Notes: generated by a model not told the origin, from the sequence alone. Shown: positions 15,191 to 22,777, counted from the first letter of the stretch. The stretch is 24,080 nt of DNA from Clostridia bacterium (GCA_017556885.1 JAFYLV010000031.1:1-24080), one strand, 5' to 3'. Numbers and translations are program-made.

Positions 15191-16468
15191 TCATTCCGAA
15201 AAGGATATCCCCTCCGTCATAATACCGAGGTTTCTCTCCCAAATCTCTTCAAAATCGCGGATAGGCAGCGGGCTGATCCCTCGCCCGGCCTCCACCGTAT
15301 AGCCCGGGCGGTCATATTCCTGAATGAACCAGTCCTTGTAGCCCGCATAAGCGGATCCCTCCGGCGTCGGCTCCAGCGGGTAACCGGATACCTCTGACAG
15401 GCGCAGACCCAGCTCCTCTGCCCCCTCCGGTCGGAAATCGGAGAACTGCCAGTAGATGACCTCCCCTTGGGTGTGCCAGGACACCGTGCGGTCAAAATCC
15501 TCTGACAGGGACAGCTCGTAGACCGCCCGCGACTCGGGGGCTGACAACGGAGCGGACCCAACGTAGTCCCGCGGCCCCGGTTTTGTGTACCCTTGGGCAA
15601 ACTTGATCTCCTTTGCCTTCTCCCACAGAGCAGGATACTGCAAATTGAGATCGACCCCCTCGATATTCGCCTTCCAGCCGGCGGGGAACGGGATCCCGGG
15701 TGTGCTCAGCATCGCCGCGCGCAACCATTCCGGACTGCCCGGAGAGAAAGCGCCGCATACGAGATCTACCCCGTCGGGATCCACCATGGGAGCGATGACG
15801 AGCGTAACCGCGGCCAGCAGTTCTCGCGCCGATCTGCCGCCGATCTCCCGATCAAAGGCTGCCGCTGCGGCATAGCGCTCCGCAAAGCGCATCAACAGCG
15901 GTGTCGTGATCCATTCATTTGCGTGGTGCGCGGCATTATAGAAGACCCGTCGGGAACCGAAGCCCAGCGTCAGCCGGGGAAGCTCGCGCCCGAGCACGCT
16001 GTGTCCGAAGCTTCCCGTCCGCACATCGGGATATCGCGCCGCAATCCCCTCGATGCAAAGGATAAGCACCTCGTAGGTAAAGGAAATGTCCGTGGGAACC
16101 ACCTCAAATGCAAAGGGGATGACGATCTCCCCGCCCACCGGCAGATTCGTGGGGATCAGTTCCGGATTTGCCGCGGCGATTGCTTCCACAGAGGTTCCGT
16201 AGCGTCGCGCAAGCCGCCAGAACGTGTCCCCCTGCGCGATGCGCACCCGCCGGTATCCCACCAGCCAGGGGCGCAGGGCCGCCCAGGTCTGCACGCCTGC
16301 CGTTCCGTCCGCAAACAGACCGGATCGCATTTGAAACCGCCGCACCGCGCTCTCCGTCCGCAAACCATAGATGCCATCCGGTCGATCCGCAAGGTCCCCC
16401 GTGCGCCGCAGGCCCTCCTGTAAAAGCTCCACCTCCGGGCCCCGGCTGCCGATATACAAAAGATCCAT
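15191..16468 (-). CDS. Peptidoglycan-binding/LysM M14 metallopeptidase (γ-D-glutamyl-diaminopimelate endopeptidase-like)
   Basis: This 425-residue protein has three parts. A PG-binding_1 domain (about 4-65) carries GSRGPEVELLQEGLRRTG and DGIYGLRTESAVRRFQ. A LysM domain follows (about 75-119; IAQGDTFWRLARRYGTSVEAI). The M14 zinc carboxypeptidase domain spans about 128-420. Zinc ligands are H182 and E185 (HxxE in HHANEW) and H332 (SWHTQGE); the catalytic Glu is E393 (YTVEAGRG). This resembles Bacillus ENP1/YqgT enzymes, which cut the γ-D-Glu-diaminopimelate bond of cell-wall peptides. There is no signal peptide, as in the spore-associated homologues. I choose the ATG at 16466-16468, eight codons inside the longest frame, because GGGAGGAG (16476-16483) lies seven bases upstream. 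A sporulation or wall-recycling role is inferred. Confidence 0.92.
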   Translation of the reverse strand: MDLLYIGSRGPEVELLQEGLRRTGDLADRPDGIYGLRTESAVRRFQMRSGLFADGTAGVQTWAALRPWLVGYRRVRIAQGDTFWRLARRYGTSVEAIAAANPELIPTNLPVGGEIVIPFAFEVVPTDISFTYEVLILCIEGIAARYPDVRTGSFGHSVLGRELPRLTLGFGSRRVFYNAAHHANEWITTPLLMRFAERYAAAAAFDREIGGRSARELLAAVTLVIAPMVDPDGVDLVCGAFSPGSPEWLRAAMLSTPGIPFPAGWKANIEGVDLNLQYPALWEKAKEIKFAQGYTKPGPRDYVGSAPLSAPESRAVYELSLSEDFDRTVSWHTQGEVIYWQFSDFRPEGAEELGLRLSEVSGYPLEPTPEGSAYAGYKDWFIQEYDRPGYTVEAGRGISPLPIRDFEEIWERNLGIMTEGISFSE

Positions 16469-16551
16469 TCTCTGTCTCCTCCCGTTTTGCACGTTTGCCT
16501 CATCTTATGCACAAACAAAGACTTTTGACCCTGTTTTTTAAGGAAAGAGAG

Positions 16552-16580
16552 ATGACAAATGTCAAAATTTGTGTTATACT
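16552..16580 (+). promoter_or_regulatory. Promoter of the acyltransferase-like gene, with overlapping inverted repeats
   Basis: ATGACA (16552-16557), 17-base spacer, TATACT (16575-16580). The -35 region holds TGACA-AA-TGTCA (16553-16564) and a second pair ACAAAT/ATTTGT spans -35 and spacer. Such overlap would suit a repressor site; no regulator is identified. Confidence 0.6.
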
Positions 16581-16656
16581 ACATCTGTGTCGCACCCTCC
16601 ACATGACCGAGGGGCATATTTCCCATCTTTTTAAAGAAAGGTACGGATTTCAGTCT

Positions 16657-17514
16657 ATGTTCGGACGCAGAGCAGACGGAAAAGTCATCAAAGGGCTGAG
16701 TGGCTTTTTCAAGGTGATCCCCTACATCATGCCCACCCGCGTGGATGCCACCAACTACAGTGAAATGGACCTCGATTGCCGTCCCATTTCCCAGTATGTC
16801 CGTGAAAAAGGCGCAGAGGGCATCAACATCAGCTTCATGAGCGTGCTCATCGCCGCCTATGTCCGCTCCATCGCGGAAAAGCCCGATATCAACCGTTTCG
16901 TCGTCAACAAGCGCATCTATGCCCGCAATCACATCGCCGTGTGCTTCGTTGTTCTCAAAGCAGACGGCAACCAGACCGGTGAAGAAACGGTAGTCAAGAT
17001 CATCTGTGATCCCAAGGATACCGTCTTTGACATCGCCGAAAAGGTCAACCGCGCCATCGATGACAATCGCAAGGCCGGTTCCAACAATGCCACCGACAAG
17101 CTGGTCAACCTGCTCTTCCGCATCCCCTTCCTCGCTGGATTCCTCGTTGGATGCCTGAAGCTTCTCGACCGCTACGGTCTTCTGCCCCGTGCCGTCATCA
17201 ATGCAAGCCCCTTCCACACCTCCATGTTTATCACCAACATGGCCTCCATCAAGATGAATTCCATCTATCATCATTGCTACAACTTTGGCACCACCGGTGT
17301 TTTCATCTCCATGGGCACCAAGGTAAAGAAGGAATCCATCCGGCACGACGGCGGCCGCGTTGTCCGCCAGATCATGCCCCTCAAGATCGCCACCGACGAG
17401 CGCATCTGTTCCGGCGCCGCCTATGCACATCATTTCTACAATTTCCAGAAATATCTGGCAAATCCCGCCGTTCTCGAAACCCCGCCCGAGACTGTCAACA
17501 AAGATCTGAAATAA
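16657..17514 (+). CDS. Stand-alone 2-oxoacid dehydrogenase acyltransferase (E2/CAT-fold) homologue
   Basis: 285 residues covering only the chloramphenicol acetyltransferase-like catalytic fold of E2 components. There is no lipoyl or E1/E3-binding domain and no dehydrogenase neighbours. Recognisable blocks are ISFMSVLIAAYVRSIAEKP (59-76), DTVFDIAEKVNRAIDDNR (121-138), SPFHTSMFITNMASIKM (184-200) and YNFGTTGVFISMG (208-220). The position of the canonical HxxxDG active site appears as DERICSG (247-253), so both the catalytic His and Asp are replaced. I recall close clostridial homologues with the same substitution, so this may be a family trait rather than damage. ATG 16657 has only a distant AAAGAAAGG (16633-16641), but MFGRRADGKV is the family's usual N-terminus. 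The substrate and cellular role are unknown. Confidence 0.8.
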   Translation: MFGRRADGKVIKGLSGFFKVIPYIMPTRVDATNYSEMDLDCRPISQYVREKGAEGINISFMSVLIAAYVRSIAEKPDINRFVVNKRIYARNHIAVCFVVLKADGNQTGEETVVKIICDPKDTVFDIAEKVNRAIDDNRKAGSNNATDKLVNLLFRIPFLAGFLVGCLKLLDRYGLLPRAVINASPFHTSMFITNMASIKMNSIYHHCYNFGTTGVFISMGTKVKKESIRHDGGRVVRQIMPLKIATDERICSGAAYAHHFYNFQKYLANPAVLETPPETVNKDLK

Positions 17515-17518
17515 AGAA

Positions 17519-17576
17519 AAAAGCCCCTGTTATTTTCACCAGATTGTTTATGGTGAATCTGACAGGGGCTTTTTTT
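17519..17576 (+). terminator. Long terminator after the acyltransferase-like gene
   Basis: AGCCCCTGT (17522-17530) pairs with ACAGGGGCT (17562-17570), followed by a T-run to 17577. TTCACC/GGTGAA forms an inner stem. A's before the stem pair with the T-run. Confidence 0.9.
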
Positions 17577-17650
17577 ATTCCCCCCTTCTCTCCCTTTGAT
17601 GAGGGAAAGAAGGGATTGATGGTTTTCTCTCACAATTTCCCTCTTTTTTC

Positions 17651-17679
17651 TTGCGTCGGGGGCGGGATTGTGATATGCT
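17651..17679 (+). promoter_or_regulatory. Promoter of the ThuA-PHP-oxidoreductase operon
   Basis: TTGCGT (17651-17656), 17-base spacer, TATGCT (17674-17679), 39 bases before the ThuA start codon. Confidence 0.5.
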
Positions 17680-17717
17680 ATCCTTATGAATTTACTTCTG
17701 CACAGGAGGATATATCC

Positions 17718-18443
17718 ATGAGCAAAAAAGCCTGGATTTTTCAGGGCGGCTGGAACGGTCACGAGCCTCAGCTGACCTCCAAGCGTTTCTCCGATCTGCT
17801 GATCAAAAACGGTTATGAGACCGAGATTTTCGACTCTCTCACTCCGCTGGAGGATGAGGCAAAGGTTATGGAGCTCGATCTGCTGGTCTTCTGTTGGACC
17901 ATGGGTGAGATCTCCGGCCCGCAGATGAAGTCCGTCTCCAAGGCTGTCGGTGCCGGTGTCGGCCTTGCCGGCTGCCACGGCGGCATGTGCGACTCCTTCC
18001 GTCAGAACACCGAGTGGCAGTTCCTGACCGGCGGTCAGTGGGTCAGCCATCCCGGCGGCGACGGCGTTGAGTACACCGTCAATATCTGCCACGGCTCCTC
18101 CCCCATCACCGAGGGTCTGGAAGACTTCCCCGTGGCCAGCGAGCATTACTACCTGCATATCGACCCCTCCATCGAGGTTCTTGCCACCACCCGTTTCCCC
18201 CTTGTGAATTATTATCACATTTCCAACAAGCCCGTGGATATGCCCGTGGCATGGACCAAGTTCTGGGGTAACGGCCGCGTGTTCTATACCTCCCTCGGTC
18301 ATCATGATGATGTCTTTGACAAGTCTCCCAACGCCCAGATCATCATGGAGCGCGGTATGCTTTGGGCCGGTGCCGGCAAGCAGTATGCCATTGACCACAA
18401 CCTGACCACCGAGCGCTTTGAAAACAAGGCGAAGATGTATTGA
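17718..18443 (+). CDS. ThuA-like domain protein
   Basis: A 241-residue protein with the class I glutamine amidotransferase-like flavodoxin fold of the ThuA family. It begins KAWIFQGGWNGHEP, has the strand LDLLVFCWTMGEIS, then VGAGVGLAGCHGGMCDSFR at about 72-90 (the family reads G-G-G-x-x-x-x-H at this place), and later GRVFYTSLGHHDDVF. ThuA proteins take part in trehalose and other disaccharide catabolism via 3-keto intermediates in rhizobia, usually beside a Gfo/Idh oxidoreductase, as here. The protein has no signal peptide, so it is cytosolic. ATG 17718 follows AGGAGG (17704-17709) at eight bases. The stop overlaps the next start as TGATG. The exact reaction is unproven for most members. 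Confidence 0.85.
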   Translation: MSKKAWIFQGGWNGHEPQLTSKRFSDLLIKNGYETEIFDSLTPLEDEAKVMELDLLVFCWTMGEISGPQMKSVSKAVGAGVGLAGCHGGMCDSFRQNTEWQFLTGGQWVSHPGGDGVEYTVNICHGSSPITEGLEDFPVASEHYYLHIDPSIEVLATTRFPLVNYYHISNKPVDMPVAWTKFWGNGRVFYTSLGHHDDVFDKSPNAQIIMERGMLWAGAGKQYAIDHNLTTERFENKAKMY

Positions 18444-20305
18444 TGGAAGCGCCGATCATTCGCATCACCGACACCCTCGTGCCCGGTGATTGCCCACGCC
18501 TTTGCGGTGCCCTTCTCGTGGGAGACGTTCCCGTTCCTGCGGGACTGGATTTCTGTATTTCCGACCGGGAGATCCCCGGTGTTCCCCTCTGCCTTTGCGG
18601 CCGGGTGGTGGAATTTCTTCCCGAAGCCCCCACACCGGAGAATCCTGCCCGGCGTTATCGTGCGTTGGTCATCGGCGATTTCGCGCCCGCAGACGAGAGC
18701 GAGGCTGCATGGTTTGATGCCCTCTCCCGCGCGGAGCTTTCCGTGCTGCTCTCCCCCATGGCTGACGGCCAGATGGCAGAAACCTGGCACACCCGCGCAG
18801 GCTACCACCTCTACGAGGTCTGGAACGACGGCGATATTCTCGCCGGACGGCGCGGTGACGCCCGTTTCGGCTTTGATTCCGCCCTGCGGGCCGCTCATCC
18901 CGCCTTTATGATCGCCTCCGGCGAAAACGTCCGTCTGCACCTGGTTGCCGATCCCAACCGTGAATCCGTGCTGCAGGGACTGCGCCGCGGCGCTTTCACC
19001 GTCACCTCCGGGGTGGAGCTTCTCTCCGTCACCGCAGACGAGACCCACATTCACATCCGCTGCACCCCCTGCCGCAACATCCGGCTTGTGAGCCTGGACT
19101 GCCGCGGCCGCGGCGCAAGAGATCCCGGGCGCAAGGCTCTGATCTGCGAGGCCGACCTTCTCATTCCCGATCGGGCAAAGTTTGTCCGCGTGGAATGTGA
19201 GGGCGAGAACGGCACCTTCGCCTTCTCTCAGCCCTTCTTCGTACATTGGCCTTACTCGCCCTATCTGGAGGAAACCTTCTATTCCGCCATCCCCGTGCGG
19301 GAGCGCAACTTCCTCTTTGCCGCGGCGGATGTCGCCACCGCCGGCCGTCCCTACCGGCACGACCACGCGCCCCTCTCCCACGGTAATTTCTACAAGGGCA
19401 ATCTCCACAACCATTCCACCCGTTCCGATGGTGAATATACGGTGGATGAGCTCATCGACTTCTATAAAGCGCAGGGCTATTCTTTCCTTGCCCTGACCGA
19501 CCACGTAGTCTATATCCGGTCGGATCCCTACCAGCGGCCGGATTTCATCACCCTGTCGGGTGTGGAGGCCGATGCCTGCTCCGGCACCTACGATTACAAC
19601 ACCACCCCCGAAACCCGGCGCCACAACTATCACCTCAATGCCATCCGTACCGACTATTCCGAGGATGTGCGGGAGGCAGAGGACGGATTTATGACCGATA
19701 CCCTCACCACCAAGGGTGAGCGTCAGGCCTCTTCCGTCCGTAACCGCGTACAGCTTATCATCGATTATTATACGGTGCGCGGCTGCTCGGTGTTTTTGAA
19801 CCATCCCCGTTGGAGCTGCAACTACGAACAGGATCTTTACGGCTTCCGCAACGTTGCCGGCATGGAGATCTTCAACCACGGCGCCTTCTTTGCGGGAGAT
19901 GACCTCGGTGAAGATTACTGGCGCTACTGCATTGAGAACGGCATGCACATGTACTGCACCGCGACGGATGACATCCACCATGCAAACGAGCTTTTCGGCG
20001 GCTGGATCGTTGTCTCCGCTCCGGAGCTCTCCCGTGCAGCCATCGGCGAGGCCATCCGCAAGGGTCGTTTCTACGCCTCCACCGGCGCCGAGATCCTGGA
20101 CTGGCGTGCCGAGGACAGCGGACGCGTTACCCTGCGGTGCGCCCCCGCCGAGGAGATCCGCATCGGCGTCATCGGCGGCGACGGCATGACCCTGCGGGGC
20201 GAAAACCTCACGGAGGCCACCTTTGATGCCAAGCCCGGCGATATCGTCTATGCCCGCGTACGCGCAAAGAACGGTCTTGCCTGGACAAACCCCATGGAAA
20301 TCTAA
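18443..20305 (+). CDS. CehA/McbA-type PHP domain metallohydrolase with a decayed N-terminal half-repeat
   Basis: 620 residues, cytosolic. The active PHP barrel is at about 317-525. Its metal ligands are H322 and H324 with D329 (GNLHNHSTRSDGEYT), H354 (LALTDH), E375 (SGVEAD), H454 (LNHPRW), H479 (IFNHG), and D510 and H512 (ATDDIHH). A β-sandwich module follows (about 535-620). Residues about 122-270 look like a second, older copy of the PHP tail plus sandwich: YEVWNDG against MEIFNHG, and GLRRGAFTVTSGVELLSV against AIRKGRFYASTGAEILDW. The first copy lacks the metal ligands. PHP proteins of this class cleave phosphoesters or C-N/carbamate bonds. I start at ATG 18443, overlapping the ThuA stop by one base; an in-frame TTG at 18440 is the alternative. 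It has no ribosome binding site of its own, so coupling is likely. Confidence 0.85.
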   Translation: MEAPIIRITDTLVPGDCPRLCGALLVGDVPVPAGLDFCISDREIPGVPLCLCGRVVEFLPEAPTPENPARRYRALVIGDFAPADESEAAWFDALSRAELSVLLSPMADGQMAETWHTRAGYHLYEVWNDGDILAGRRGDARFGFDSALRAAHPAFMIASGENVRLHLVADPNRESVLQGLRRGAFTVTSGVELLSVTADETHIHIRCTPCRNIRLVSLDCRGRGARDPGRKALICEADLLIPDRAKFVRVECEGENGTFAFSQPFFVHWPYSPYLEETFYSAIPVRERNFLFAAADVATAGRPYRHDHAPLSHGNFYKGNLHNHSTRSDGEYTVDELIDFYKAQGYSFLALTDHVVYIRSDPYQRPDFITLSGVEADACSGTYDYNTTPETRRHNYHLNAIRTDYSEDVREAEDGFMTDTLTTKGERQASSVRNRVQLIIDYYTVRGCSVFLNHPRWSCNYEQDLYGFRNVAGMEIFNHGAFFAGDDLGEDYWRYCIENGMHMYCTATDDIHHANELFGGWIVVSAPELSRAAIGEAIRKGRFYASTGAEILDWRAEDSGRVTLRCAPAEEIRIGVIGGDGMTLRGENLTEATFDAKPGDIVYARVRAKNGLAWTNPMEI

Positions 20306-20337
20306 AAAACCATATTCAATCACGGAGGACAACAAAA

Positions 20338-21438
20338 ATGATCAATGTCGGTATGGTCGGCGTAGGTGCCATCAGCGGTATCTACCTCAAGAACATCACC
20401 CAGACCTTCAAGGAGATCCGTCTCGTCGCCGTTTGTGACCTCGTCCGCGAGCGCGCGGAGAAGGCCGTCACCGATTACGGCGTCCCCAAGATCTACGACA
20501 CCATGCACGAGCTCTTTGCCGATCCCGAGATCGACCTGGTGCTCAACCTTACCCGCCCCTACGAGCATTACGAGGTCTCCAAGGCCGCGCTGCTCGCCGG
20601 CAAGCACGTCTATTCCGAGAAGCCCCTCGCCGCCTCCCTGGAGGAAGGCCAGGAGCTGGTCGCTCTGGCCGAGGAAAAGGGCCTTATGCTCGGCGGCGCA
20701 CCTGACACCTTCATGGGCGCCGGCATCCAGACCTGCCGCGAGATCATCGACCGCGGTCTCATCGGTACCCCCATCGGCTGCGCAGCCTTCATGATCTGTC
20801 ATGGTCATGAGTCCTGGCATCCCGATCCCGCCTTCTACTACAAGTACGGCGGCGGCCCCATGATGGATATGGGACCCTACTACCTCACCGCCATGGTCAA
20901 CCTGCTCGGCGGTATCCGCAGCGTTTCCGCCGTCTGCAAGAAGAGCTTTGACCAGCGCATCAGTACCAGCCAGCCCTTCTCCGGCACCGTGGTGGACGTT
21001 GACGTTCCCACCTACGTCACCGGTATCCTGAATTTTGAAAGCGGCGCCACCGGCACCCTCTTCACCACCTTCGACGTATATTATAAGGGACAGGCCCGAT
21101 TCGAGATCTATGGCACCGAAGGCACCCTCTTTGTTCCCGATCCCAACGGCTTCGGTGGCCCCGTCAAGCTCCTCCGTCCTGAGGACGGCGAGATCCGCGA
21201 GATGCCCCTGCTCTTTGACTACAAGGAAAACAGCCGCGCCCTCGGCCTCGCCGATATCGCCAAGGCCATCGAGACCGGCCGCTTCTGCCGCACCGACTAC
21301 CATCAGACCTTCCATGTCCTCGAGGCGATGGATGCCTTCCGGAAGGCCTCCGACAAGGGCAAGACCCACCGCCTGAAGAGCAAGTACACCCGCAAGCCCG
21401 CCATGAAGCACAACCCCATTCACGGTATTCTGGACTGA
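20338..21438 (+). CDS. Gfo/Idh/MocA family oxidoreductase
   Basis: A 366-residue NAD(P)-dependent sugar or polyol dehydrogenase. The Rossmann domain (1-120) opens VGMVGVGAISGIYLKNI, a GxGxxx dinucleotide loop, and has the EKP motif (SEKPLA, 93-98) whose Lys is catalytic. The C-terminal α/β domain holds YKYGGGPMMDMGPYYLTAMV near 168-187, where the family keeps its D and H/Y active-site residues, then a β-sheet with NFESGATGTLFTTFDVYY. ATG 20338 has GGAGG (20324-20328) ten bases upstream and lies 32 bases after the PHP gene. Next to ThuA and PHP it probably oxidises or reduces a sugar at C3 or a related carbon; the substrate is inferred only from context. Confidence 0.92.
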   Translation: MINVGMVGVGAISGIYLKNITQTFKEIRLVAVCDLVRERAEKAVTDYGVPKIYDTMHELFADPEIDLVLNLTRPYEHYEVSKAALLAGKHVYSEKPLAASLEEGQELVALAEEKGLMLGGAPDTFMGAGIQTCREIIDRGLIGTPIGCAAFMICHGHESWHPDPAFYYKYGGGPMMDMGPYYLTAMVNLLGGIRSVSAVCKKSFDQRISTSQPFSGTVVDVDVPTYVTGILNFESGATGTLFTTFDVYYKGQARFEIYGTEGTLFVPDPNGFGGPVKLLRPEDGEIREMPLLFDYKENSRALGLADIAKAIETGRFCRTDYHQTFHVLEAMDAFRKASDKGKTHRLKSKYTRKPAMKHNPIHGILD

Positions 21439-21453
21439 TTTTAACCAAAAGAC

Positions 21454-21487
21454 AAAAAGAGAGCCTTTCAAAAAGGCTCTCTTTTTT
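21454..21487. terminator. Bidirectional terminator between the oxidoreductase gene and spoVT
   Basis: AGAGAGCCTTT (21458-21468) pairs perfectly with AAAGGCTCTCT (21472-21482) around CAA. A's precede it and T's follow it, so both convergent transcripts end in a U-tract. Confidence 0.92.
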
Positions 21488-21488
21488 C

Positions 21489-22028
21489 TTACACCTCGGT
21501 CTGCCGCCCGAGAAACGCCGCGGCAGCACCGGCAAGTTTGATCTCCGTCTCCCCCTGCAGGCGCGCGTTTTCATCTCCCACAAAGGCCACACATCCGGTC
21601 ACATCCCCGTCGCTGATGATCGGCATCGCCGCAAGCACATAATATCCCGGCCGCTCTCCGGAGACGGAAATACGCGTCGTTCCGCCCATCCGGTAAGCCT
21701 TGCGATCCGACATAGCTCGGTCCAGCTCCGGTGAAACCGACCGTTCCAGCAGTTCCCGCCGCCCGGTTCCCGCCGCCGCGATGATCCGGTCGCGGTCGCA
21801 AACCACCACCGGCACGGAAGTTGTCCGCCAGATGGATTCGCAAAGCCGGGCCGCCGCCTCCGCCGTTTCCCCCACCGGGGAATACTTTTTAAAAACAACT
21901 TCCCCGTTGTCACTGGTAAAAATTTCCAGCGCTTCGCCCTCGCGGATCCGCATCGTGCGACGGATTTCTTTGGGGATAACCACACGACCTAAATCGTCTA
22001 TTCTACGAACTATTCCTGTTGCTTTCAT
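21489..22028 (-). CDS. spoVT: Stage V sporulation protein T (AbrB/GAF transcription regulator)
   Basis: 179 residues, the standard length. An AbrB-type swapped-hairpin DNA-binding domain (1-50; MKATGIVRRIDDLGRVVIPK, then MRIREGEALEIF) is followed by a GAF-like sensor (about 56-178; VPVVVCDRDRIIAAAG, YYVLAAMPIISDGDVTGCVAFV). In Bacillus SpoVT tunes σG-dependent forespore genes late in sporulation. AAAAGGAG (22037-22044) lies eight bases before the ATG. A σG-like promoter can be drawn upstream. It marks the organism as an endospore former. It is the last GC-rich gene before the AT-rich right end. Confidence 0.97.
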   Translation of the reverse strand: MKATGIVRRIDDLGRVVIPKEIRRTMRIREGEALEIFTSDNGEVVFKKYSPVGETAEAAARLCESIWRTTSVPVVVCDRDRIIAAAGTGRRELLERSVSPELDRAMSDRKAYRMGGTTRISVSGERPGYYVLAAMPIISDGDVTGCVAFVGDENARLQGETEIKLAGAAAAFLGRQTEV

Positions 22029-22049
22029 ATATTTTACTCCTTTTCTCTA

Positions 22050-22207
22050 CTCTAAAATGTGCCAAAAACCCAGTGTTTATGCGGCTTTTCAGCGTTTTTA
22101 ATCTTGCTAAAAACGAGTGTGATTTTCCTAGAATTTTAGCGATACACCTCGTGTCAAGTATTCACCAAAAATTCTCTAAAAAAGGAAAAAATCCAGTGTT
22201 TATGCGG
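22050..22207. repeat. Imperfect ~36-bp direct repeat pair bounding a 90-bp spacer (candidate attachment sites)
   Basis: CCAGTGTTTATGCGG occurs at 22070-22084 and again at 22193-22207. In both copies it is preceded by CTCTAAAA plus a short A-rich stretch, giving two similar units at about 22050-22084 and 22174-22207. Base composition drops from GC-rich to AT-rich across this pair. This is what a recombination scar or the end of an integrated element could look like; no integrase gene is in the window. Confidence 0.6.
22053..22082 (-). promoter_or_regulatory. Possible σG-type promoter of spoVT
   Basis: On the minus strand, GCATA (22078-22082) and CATTTTA (22053-22059) with an 18-base gap resemble the σG consensus GCATR and CAnnnTA. 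In Bacillus, spoVT belongs to the σG regulon. The leader to the RBS would be very short. The -35 lies in the repeated 15-mer described next. Confidence 0.4.
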
Positions 22208-22226
22208 GTTTAGAGCAACCACACGT

Positions 22227-22246
22227 CCCAAATCCCCCGATTTGGG
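22227..22246. repeat. Perfect 8-bp inverted repeat (CCCAAATC/GATTTGGG)
   Basis: The arms 22227-22234 and 22239-22246 enclose CCCC. No T-run follows closely, so a terminator is doubtful; it may be part of the element end. Confidence 0.5.
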
Positions 22247-22401
22247 AAGACTCGTCGTTTTTGCTTGGTATTAGTATCGCTCTTTTTATGGAAATTATGA
22301 GTCTGTTTTCCACAAATTTTTCAAATTATTTAAAGAAAAGGAGAACAGTATTATTATGTATTTAGATGCTATTAGTATAATAACTTAATCAACCAAAAGA
22401 C
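22247..22401. other. AT-rich gene-poor spacer with a 10-codon mini-ORF
   Basis: The only translatable signal is AAAGGAG (22337-22343) followed by ATG 22356 and a ten-codon frame (MYLDAISIIT) ending at 22388. The spacing to ATG (12 bases) is long. It could be a leader peptide or the remnant of a deleted gene. Nothing else is recognised. Confidence 0.25.
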
Positions 22402-22416
22402 GGTGATAATATCACC
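22402..22416 (-). terminator. Hairpin downstream of the 106-aa gene
   Basis: GGTGATA and TATCACC form a perfect 7-bp palindrome. On the minus strand it is followed by GTCTTTTGG, a modest T-run, placing it as terminator for the leftward gene that ends at 22438. Confidence 0.45.
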
Positions 22417-22437
22417 TCCCTCGCTCGCTTTCTTCCC

Positions 22438-22758
22438 TTACAACGAAGAAATTAATGCAGTGAAAGAATCATTTAGTGAGTCATCCTTGCCGGCGTAAGA
22501 TACGCGCACTTTTACATCTCCAACACGAAAACAATACGGATGTTTAATTTGATTTATATAACTTATAATCCTTATAGGATAAGGTTTATTTTTATCAATT
22601 TTTACATCGCGTATGTCAACCAATTCTGATATATCGATATCCTTAATATCAATTTCTTTAGCTTTTTCCCAAAGCTCAATTGCTGACAGATATTCTTTAT
22701 ACCATTTGGGTGTTAGCTTGTATTCTTCGCCGTTAATGACAACTTTTCGGTATCCCAC
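22438..22758 (-). CDS. Small hypothetical protein, mobile-element type (DUF6870-like?)
   Basis: A 106-residue soluble protein that begins MGYRKVVINGEEYKLTPKW and ends with a compact block INQIKHPYCFRVGDVKVRVS then LNDSFTALISSL. The middle is charged and helical. The C-terminal pattern QIKxPYCFRVGDVxVxVS reminds me of small proteins from clostridial conjugative elements (DUF6870), from memory only. I start it at GTG 22758 because AAAGGAGGTGATG sits directly upstream. The longer frame to 22842 would cross a terminator and the end of the previous gene. It is AT-rich. No function is claimed. Confidence 0.65.
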   Translation of the reverse strand: MGYRKVVINGEEYKLTPKWYKEYLSAIELWEKAKEIDIKDIDISELVDIRDVKIDKNKPYPIRIISYINQIKHPYCFRVGDVKVRVSYAGKDDSLNDSFTALISSL

Positions 22759-22777
22759 TTCATCACCTCCTTTCAGT

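Noticed and set aside
16168..16656. Longer N-terminus for the acyltransferase-like protein
   Set aside because: It would run antisense through the M14 gene and across the promoter at 16552-16580; homologues start at MFGRR.
18302..20335. 677-residue open frame antisense to the PHP gene
   Set aside because: Shadow of the plus-strand CDS; no start signal or recognisable motif.
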